Part shown: positions 58,838 through 64,000 of the stretch, one piece after another
How the letters are laid out: the number at the start of each line of letters is the position of its first letter
Position numbering within the stretch: the stretch's first letter is position 1
DNA from: Comamonas sp. SCN 65-56
Lineage (GTDB): Bacteria > Pseudomonadota > Gammaproteobacteria > Burkholderiales > Burkholderiaceae_C
Length of the DNA: 64,000 nt
Assembly (NCBI RefSeq): GCF_001724135.1
Contig: NZ_MEDS01000025.1
Location: 248,001-312,000, forward strand
Direction of reading: 5' to 3'
Position numbers and translations under genes: made by a program
Notes under the pieces: model-generated
The model's input: the letters and a program-made list of their open reading frames with translations, nothing else
Told to the model about the DNA's origin: nothing
Database searches by the model: none

Positions 58838-60547
58838 CTATTTGCAGCTGAAGTTGTTGGCGTCTTCAATGCTGCCGCTGCCCTTGTAGGTCGCCACCTG
58901 CGGATAAGCGCACAAGGGGCGCGTGCGGTTCGCAGACCAAGCCGCAGGCACATCGGCATTGACACCTGCAGCATTGCCGGGACCGCGCGCGCTGGCGACG
59001 ATGGCGGTGGGCGCCTCACCCTGCTCCACCCATGCCACCAGTGGCGTGAGCATGTCGAACTGGTCCGTCGCGGGGCCGCCCGAGCAGTGGTTCATGCCGG
59101 CAATCGGGTAGTAGCGGGCGAAGTTGCTCGCGCTGCCATCGTTGGCTTGCATCAAACTTTCGTACCAGCGGGTGGTGTCGTCGCTGGAAAAAATAGGATC
59201 TGCTGTCCCATGGTAGACCATCATCTTGGCCCCTCGCTGCTTGAGTAACGACAGGTCGGTCGGGTTGGGCGGCGTCATGAACGACAGAGCCGATTCGGGA
59301 TAGCTGCCGCTGGTCGCATGGATGCGCCGAAACACTTCGGCGATGTCGGCCGTGGCCGCAAAGATCGGGCCGCTGAAGCTGGCGGCATCCATGGGCGGAG
59401 ACATCCAGACCTGCCCCACGGCGACGGAATCCAGGATCATGGGCACCGTGAATTTCCAAAATGACCATCCGCCCGTCTGGATCCCGTTGTCATACGGCCA
59501 GCTCGCATAGATTCTCTGCCCGTCGGGTGTCTTCACGCCGGTGAACAGCTGGCGGATACCCGCCTTTTGCCCGGCCGTCAGGCAACTGCCGTCACGCGAT
59601 GCGGTGCAGGTGGGCACGTCACGGTCCAGGTCAAAAGCGGTCTTGCAGGCGCCGGAGTTCTGCACCATGCCATCGGCTACGCCATCCAGCGCATCGCACT
59701 TGCCGAGGATGGCGCTCGCGACGGTGCTGCGTTCGGCCTGCGTGAAGCCCGAGGCAGCGTCGCCAGGCTGGGCGGCGAGCGCCAGATACTGCTGGTAACC
59801 GGCAATGTTGGCCGTCGCTGCAAGCGGCAGGTTGAACCCAGGGTCGCCCACCAGGAATCCGTCGTAGTCGTTGGCGTAGCGCGCTGCGGCCACCATGGTG
59901 TGGCGCCCACCATTGGAACAGCCGCCGATGTAGGAACGGTCGGGACCCCGGTGGTACGCGTCCTTGATCAAGCCCTTGGCCATGGGCGTGAGCTTGGCTA
60001 CGGTTTGGTAGCCGTAATCAAGACGCGCCTGCGGATCGACCCCGAAATTCGCAGGTCCGGAGGCGTTTTGCGCCGCGTTGTGACCGGCATCCGAGCTGAT
60101 GACCGCAAATCCCATACTCAGCGCGTTGGTCAACGCACCTCCGCCATTCACGCCACCGGTGGCTGTCTGGACGCTGCCATCGGTGCCGCCGTTGGCCTGG
60201 TAAAAAAAGCGGCCGTTCCACGCCGTGGGCAATCGCATCTCGAACGCGATCGCGTAATTGCCATTGACGCCAGCACGCTGGTACATGCTGCCCTTGACCA
60301 GGCAATGTCCGGGAACGTCGCGGCCCGCAACCTTGAGCACGCCAGCGGCTACATCCTCCGCTGAGCCGATCTCCGTGTTGGGAAAGTGAAACTGCGCTGC
60401 AAGGCCGGCGCAGGTTTCTTGAAGCTTGCCCGGGGTGGCGGCACTGAGTTGCGGCAGCGCGGGCTCGGCGTCATTGCCACCGCCGCAGGCGGACAGCAGG
60501 GCACAGGTCACGACAGTTGATATCGAGACGAATTTCAACGAACGCAT
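58838..60547 (-). CDS. Tannase/feruloyl esterase family lipoprotein
   Basis: A 569-residue alpha/beta hydrolase of the tannase family. Lipobox LLSACGGG (Cys21) suggests a lipid-anchored exported enzyme. Catalytic residues can be placed: Ser211 in GGCSNGGR, Asp450 in YHGTADP and His487 in GMNHCSGG, with Cys210 and Cys488 next to Ser and His as in the CS-D-HC disulfide typical of this family. It would release phenolic acids (gallate, ferulate and similar) from esters. The gene lies between two direct repeats of the yciA 3' end. Confidence 0.9.
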   Translation of the reverse strand: MRSLKFVSISTVVTCALLSACGGGNDAEPALPQLSAATPGKLQETCAGLAAQFHFPNTEIGSAEDVAAGVLKVAGRDVPGHCLVKGSMYQRAGVNGNYAIAFEMRLPTAWNGRFFYQANGGTDGSVQTATGGVNGGGALTNALSMGFAVISSDAGHNAAQNASGPANFGVDPQARLDYGYQTVAKLTPMAKGLIKDAYHRGPDRSYIGGCSNGGRHTMVAAARYANDYDGFLVGDPGFNLPLAATANIAGYQQYLALAAQPGDAASGFTQAERSTVASAILGKCDALDGVADGMVQNSGACKTAFDLDRDVPTCTASRDGSCLTAGQKAGIRQLFTGVKTPDGQRIYASWPYDNGIQTGGWSFWKFTVPMILDSVAVGQVWMSPPMDAASFSGPIFAATADIAEVFRRIHATSGSYPESALSFMTPPNPTDLSLLKQRGAKMMVYHGTADPIFSSDDTTRWYESLMQANDGSASNFARYYPIAGMNHCSGGPATDQFDMLTPLVAWVEQGEAPTAIVASARGPGNAAGVNADVPAAWSANRTRPLCAYPQVATYKGSGSIEDANNFSCK

Positions 60548-60683
60548 GGTGGCTCCTTTTCCATCAATTGAACATCAGGTGCCCAGATATTAGTTATTAA
60601 ACGAAATCAATTGCCAGCGTGTTTTCCCTAATTTTCATTGAATTAAAGTTATGTGATGTAACTTAATTCTGGGGCATCCGAGT
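60548..60683. promoter_or_regulatory. AT-rich promoter region of the tannase gene with a dyad
   Basis: About 136 AT-rich bases, unlike the rest of the window. An imperfect inverted repeat AATTAAAGTTA-TGTGA-TGTAACTTAATT (60641-60668; one-base bulge) lies ~95-120 bases upstream of the tannase start and could bind a regulator. Confidence 0.5.
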
Positions 60684-60780
60684 CGCCCAGGGCCAGTACG
60701 TGAAGGTGACCAAGGCGCGCCTGACCTACGTCGCGATCGACGACGAAGGCCGGCCGTGCATGCTGGCGCCGCAGGCCTGA
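60684..60780 (+). pseudogene. Second copy of the yciA 3' end
   Basis: The frame reads QGQYVKVTKARLTYVAIDDEGRPCMLAPQA and stops at 60778. It matches the last ~30 codons of yciA (58588-58681) at about 90% of bases. The match begins at CGCCCAGGGCC and ends at the stop codon. It is a direct repeat on the same strand on the far side of the tannase gene. Confidence 0.85.
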
Positions 60781-60807
60781 GAGCCTGAACGCGCTCCGAG
60801 CGCGCCG

Positions 60808-61278
60808 TCAGGCGACGATGTAGGCGCCGGAGCCCGTGGCCAGCAGCTCCCCGTCCGCGCCGCGGCATTCCATGCGCGTGTTCGCCACGCGCGAGCCCAG
60901 GCGCAACACCTGCGCATGCAGATCGAAGTGCGGCCCGATCGCGGGGCGCAGGTAATCGATGCGCAAATCGATGGTGCCGAGCTTGGCAAACAGCTTTTCC
61001 AGCGTGGCCGCCGGCTGCCTGGCAGCCATGGCCACCACGATGGCCAGGCCCGCCATGGCATCCAGAGCGGCGCTGGTCACGCCGCCGTGCATGCGCTGAT
61101 GGGCGTAGTGGCCGATCAGCTCCGGGCGCATGACGATGCGCCCCGAGACGCCTTCGGGCGCGAGCGCCGTGACCTTGAGGCCCATCACCCGGTTGAAGAC
61201 GATTTTTTCCTCGAACAGCTCGTGCAGCTGCGCGACGAGGGCCTGAGGCAACGGCTCGCAAGTGGGTACTGAATGCAT
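60808..61278 (-). CDS. PaaI/YigI-like hot-dog thioesterase
   Basis: A 156-residue hot-dog-fold protein: KIVFNRVMGLKVTAL, ELIGHYAHQRMHGGVTSAALDAMAGLAIVVAM (the HGG-x-x-x-x-x-x-D active-site region), TIDLRIDYLRPAIGPHF and LRLGSRVANTRMEC. Resembles YigI-type acyl-CoA thioesterases. The ATG at 61278 was chosen; the frame extends to 61365. Divergent from the Liv permease gene at 61377. Confidence 0.83.
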   Translation of the reverse strand: MHSVPTCEPLPQALVAQLHELFEEKIVFNRVMGLKVTALAPEGVSGRIVMRPELIGHYAHQRMHGGVTSAALDAMAGLAIVVAMAARQPAATLEKLFAKLGTIDLRIDYLRPAIGPHFDLHAQVLRLGSRVANTRMECRGADGELLATGSGAYIVA

Positions 61279-61376
61279 CGTTATCAGGGTTTGTACGCAA
61301 TCCGGAATGGCACTGCTGCTGGCATTATCCGCATTTATTCCAAGCAGGTGCTTGGCAAAAATCATCCGCTCTCCCG

Positions 61377-62252
61377 GTGCAGTTCATCCAACTTCTGATC
61401 AGTGGCGTCGCGCAAGGCTGCATCTACGGCCTGATCGCACTGGGCTTCGTGCTGATCTACAAGGCCACGGAGATCGTCAGCTTCGCGCAGGGCGAGCTGA
61501 TGATGGTGGGCGCCTTCATCGGCGTGGCCGTCATGGCCTGGCTGGGCTTTCCATTCTGGCTTGCCGTCATCGCCAGCATGGCGGCAATGGCGTTGCTGGG
61601 GCTGCTGCTGGAGCGCCTGGTGATCCGCCCGGTGCTGGGACAGCCGGCGTTTTCCATCGTCATGCTCACCATAGGCATCGGCTATCTGCTGCGCGGGCTG
61701 GTGACCATGATTCCGGGCATAGGCACGGAAACCCGCACGCTAGCCGTGCCCTACAAGGATGCCACCTTGCACTGGGGCGGCCTGATCGTCGGCGCCGAGC
61801 AGCTCGTGGTGATCGCGGCGACCATCGTGCTGTGCGCGCTGCTGTTCGCGATGTTTCGCTACACCCGTCTGGGCGTGGCGATGCAGGCAGCCTCGCAGAA
61901 CCAGCTCGCGGCCTACTACATGGGCATTCCGGTGCAGCGCATCAACGGCATGGTCTGGGCGCTGGCCGGCATGGTGGCAGCCATCGCCGGGCTGCTGCTC
62001 GCGCCCATCACCTTCGTCTACGCCAACATGGGCTTCATCGGGCTCAAGGCCTTCCCCGCCGCCGTGGTCGGGGGCTTTGGCAGCCTGCCGGGCGCGATCG
62101 TCGGCGGCTTGGTGATCGGCGTGATCGAATCGCTTTCGGGCTTTTACCTGCCCGAGGGCTTCAAGGACGTGGCGGCCTACATCGTGGTGCTCATCATGTT
62201 GATGGTGCGGCCCAACGGGCTGTTCGGTGAACGCCTGGTGAAGAAGGTGTAG
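61377..62252 (+). CDS. livH: Liv-type ABC transporter permease LivH (system 3)
   Basis: A 291-residue permease with IYGLIALGFVLIYKATEIVSFAQGELMMVGAF and VGGFGSLPGAIVGGLVIGVIE. GTG start. Its sequence is of a different LivH subgroup from systems 1 and 2 (IYKATEIVSFAQGE in place of TLGLM-FVNLAHG), so the ligand probably differs. First of a plus-strand series livH-livM-livG. Confidence 0.9.
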   Translation: MQFIQLLISGVAQGCIYGLIALGFVLIYKATEIVSFAQGELMMVGAFIGVAVMAWLGFPFWLAVIASMAAMALLGLLLERLVIRPVLGQPAFSIVMLTIGIGYLLRGLVTMIPGIGTETRTLAVPYKDATLHWGGLIVGAEQLVVIAATIVLCALLFAMFRYTRLGVAMQAASQNQLAAYYMGIPVQRINGMVWALAGMVAAIAGLLLAPITFVYANMGFIGLKAFPAAVVGGFGSLPGAIVGGLVIGVIESLSGFYLPEGFKDVAAYIVVLIMLMVRPNGLFGERLVKKV

Positions 62253-62258
62253 GCGGCG

Positions 62259-63335
62259 ATGCGTTTCATCTTCAAGACCGAGTACGCGCAGGACATCCGC
62301 CTGGCCAGGCACGGCGGGCACTGGTTCTGGTACGGGCTGCTGTGCGCGTTTCTGGCGCTGGCCCCGCTGCTGCTGCCGGAATACTGGCTGGCGCAGCTCA
62401 CCTTCGTGCTGATCTACGGCATTGCCGGGCTCGGCCTGATGCTGCTGGCGGGTTTCACCGGGCAATTCTCGCTCGGGCATGCGGCGTTTCTCGGTGTCGG
62501 CGCGTACACCCAGGCGCTGCTCACCGGCATGGGCTGGCCGTTTTTCGCGGCGCTGGCCTGCGCGGCGCTGCTGTCGGCGGCGGCGGGCATCGTCGTAGGC
62601 CTGCCGGCGCTGCGCGTCAAGGGCATTTACCTCGCGATTGCAACGCTGGCCTTCGGCTTCATCGTCGAGGAAGTCTTCGCGCGCTGGACCTCGGTGACCG
62701 GCGGCAACAAGGGCATGTTCCTGCAGGCGCCCGTGGTCGCCGGGTTGGCCTTTGATACCTCCCAGTCGTTCTATTTTCTTTGCCTGGTGATCGCTGTCGC
62801 CTGCACCCTGGCGATCCTGAACCTGTTGCGCGCGCCCACAGGGCGGGCCTTCGTCGCGATCCGCGATTCAGAAATCTCGGCGCAAAGCATGGGCGTGCAC
62901 CTGGCCTGGTACAAGACGCTGTCGTTTGCGCTCTCGGCGGCGCTGGCCGGCATCGCCGGCGCGCTGTACGGCCACAAGCTGCAGTTCATCACGCCGGAGC
63001 AATTCGATATCGTGCAGTCGATCGACCTGCTTTTGATGATCGTCATCGGCGGCCTCGGCTCGGTGCATGGCGCCTTCCTGGGCGCATCGTTCCTGATTTT
63101 CATGCCGCAGCTCATCGGCCTGGCCAAGGACTACCTGCCCGATTCCATCGGCCAGTCGCCGGGTTTGCAGACCTTCGTTTATGGCGCCGTGCTGATCGCC
63201 TTCGTGATGTTCGAGCCCCTGGGCATTTATGGCCGCTGGCTCAAGGTGCGCGCCTGGCTGCAGCTGTTTCCGTTCTACCGCGCGGGCATGTTCAAGCGGC
63301 AGAAGTCGTTTCAGAAATCGGAGCGACTGAGATGA
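62259..63335 (+). CDS. livM: Liv-type ABC transporter permease LivM (system 3)
   Basis: A 358-residue permease with LLAGFTGQFSLGHAAFLGVGAY and MIVIGGLGSVHGAFLGA. It has a C-terminal basic tail (YRAGMFKRQKSFQKSE). 6 bases after livH. A GC-rich repeat fills the gap before livG. Confidence 0.9.
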   Translation: MRFIFKTEYAQDIRLARHGGHWFWYGLLCAFLALAPLLLPEYWLAQLTFVLIYGIAGLGLMLLAGFTGQFSLGHAAFLGVGAYTQALLTGMGWPFFAALACAALLSAAAGIVVGLPALRVKGIYLAIATLAFGFIVEEVFARWTSVTGGNKGMFLQAPVVAGLAFDTSQSFYFLCLVIAVACTLAILNLLRAPTGRAFVAIRDSEISAQSMGVHLAWYKTLSFALSAALAGIAGALYGHKLQFITPEQFDIVQSIDLLLMIVIGGLGSVHGAFLGASFLIFMPQLIGLAKDYLPDSIGQSPGLQTFVYGAVLIAFVMFEPLGIYGRWLKVRAWLQLFPFYRAGMFKRQKSFQKSERLR

Positions 63336-63360
63336 AGCGTTCATTCTCATCCTCGGCAGG

Positions 63361-63458
63361 CTCCTTCCCCCTTTGGGGGAAGGTGGGGATGGGGGCCTGC
63401 GTGCGCACCGCCCGCGCAGTCAGCCCCCACCCCTGCCCTCCCTCAAAGGGGGAGGGAA
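63361..63458 (+). repeat. GC-rich paired-hairpin intergenic repeat, copy in Liv system 3
   Basis: Left hairpin CCTTCCCCC-TTT-GGGGGAAGG (63363-63383) and right hairpin CCCTCCC-TCAAAGG-GGGAGGG (63436-63456), with GGGGATGGGGGC and GCCCCCACCCC between them able to pair. It lies inside an operon, between livM and livG, as the copy at 24891 does. Confidence 0.75.
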
Positions 63459-63476
63459 CAACCTCGGGGAGCTCCG

Positions 63477-64000
63477 ATGCCCAATGAAACGCTGCTGAAG
63501 GCCGAGCATCTGAGCGTGCGCTTTGGCGGCCTGCTGGCGGTCAACGACGTGAGCTTCGATGTCGCCCGGGGCGAGGTGTTCACGCTGATCGGCCCCAACG
63601 GCGCGGGCAAGACCACGGTGTTCAATCTGATCAGCCGCATCTACCAGCCCACCACCGGCGCGATTACCTACGCCGGCCCGCAGGGCGAGCTGCTGCTGAC
63701 CAGCCAGGCGCCGCACGCCGTGGCGCAGCTGGGCATTGCGCGCACCTTCCAGAACATTGAACTGTTCGAGCACGCCAGCGTGCTCTCCAACCTCTTGATC
63801 GGCCGCCACACGCGGCGCGAGACCGGTCTGTGGCGCGACCTGCTGTTCACGCCGCGCACGCGCGCCGCCGAGCTCAAGGCGCGTGAGAAGGTCGAAGAAA
63901 TCATCGACTTTCTCGATCTGCAGCATTACCGCGATACGCTGGTCGGTGGTCTGCCCTACGGCGTGCGCAAGGTGGTGGAGCTGGGCCGGGCACTGTGCAC
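63477..64000 (+). CDS. livG: Liv-type ABC transporter ATPase LivG (system 3), cut by window end
   Basis: 174 codons are visible and no stop is reached. Walker A GPNGAGKTT and ARTFQNIELFEHASVLSNL place it as LivG. The signature loop region LPYGVRKVVELGRALC is at the edge. Start is the ATG of MPNETLLKAEHLSVRFGGLLAV, directly after the GC-rich repeat. A livF and a binding-protein gene are expected to the right. Confidence 0.9.
   Translation, partial: MPNETLLKAEHLSVRFGGLLAVNDVSFDVARGEVFTLIGPNGAGKTTVFNLISRIYQPTTGAITYAGPQGELLLTSQAPHAVAQLGIARTFQNIELFEHASVLSNLLIGRHTRRETGLWRDLLFTPRTRAAELKAREKVEEIIDFLDLQHYRDTLVGGLPYGVRKVVELGRALC

Overview
The window is high-GC proteobacterial DNA. Its housekeeping content (mreBCD-mrdA, gatCAB, STAS-fused MlaE, TAXI-free Liv-type uptake systems, a pmd-type protocatechuate 4,5-cleavage operon) and its small intergenic repeats point to a betaproteobacterium of the order Burkholderiales, most likely a Comamonadaceae member (Comamonas/Acidovorax/Alicycliphilus-like). 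Species cannot be fixed from the sequence alone. There are no rRNA genes, no tRNAs I can recognise, no CRISPR array and no intact insertion sequence.

Layout. 0-14.3 kb is mostly core: the mlaF-mlaE end of a lipid transporter, a GMC oxidoreductase, a TSUP permease, the cell-shape operon mreB-mreC-mreD-mrdA, the gatCAB amidotransferase operon, a DUF4124 protein, pyrE and an exonuclease III gene. 14.3-38.1 kb is a continuous aromatic-acid catabolic block. Operon 1 (26.8 down to 14.3 kb, minus strand) carries a ModA-like protein, the protocatechuate 4,5-cleavage genes (hydratase, aldolase, a dehydrogenase-like protein, PDC hydrolase, dioxygenase subunits, CHMS dehydrogenase), a complete Liv-type ABC transporter and an aldo/keto reductase; a divergent LysR gene probably controls it. 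Operon 2 (35.8 down to 27.8 kb, minus strand) carries a second, paralogous Liv-type transporter, a CYP199A-like cytochrome P450, its [2Fe-2S] ferredoxin and ferredoxin reductase, and a MarR regulator. Next to it lie an IclR regulator and the divergent pobA. Read together: a para-methoxy (or related para-substituted) benzoate is imported, O-demethylated by the P450 system to 4-hydroxybenzoate, hydroxylated by PobA to protocatechuate, and cleaved by operon 1 to pyruvate and oxaloacetate. Only the P450 substrate is inferential; the conserved carboxylate-binding residues support it.

38-50 kb returns to mixed core genes: a di-haem lipoprotein, an MBL hydrolase, a SulP transporter, a SEC-C protein, an EamA permease, two small membrane proteins, folE, the Fe-S carrier mrp, selU and miaB. 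The miaB gene is damaged at its 3' end by an apparent 22-bp deletion. 50.3-56.3 kb is an accessory stretch: an intact prlF-yhaV toxin-antitoxin pair, several decayed toxin-antitoxin genes, a GT41 (O-GlcNAc-transferase-like) protein beside a type IV pilin gene, and a Sel1-repeat protein. 56.4-64 kb holds an Atm1-type ABC exporter, acyl-CoA thioesterase yciA, a tannase/feruloyl esterase lipoprotein flanked by a direct repeat of the yciA 3' end, a second thioesterase and the start of a third Liv-type transporter cut by the window end.

Two dispersed repeat families occur between genes: a GC-rich paired-hairpin element (24.9, 47.2, 55.7, 63.4 kb) and a GATAGCT...AAGCGCT element (12.0, 21.0, 40.4, 52.2, 55.6, 56.2, 56.4 kb), several copies of which overlap gene stop codons.
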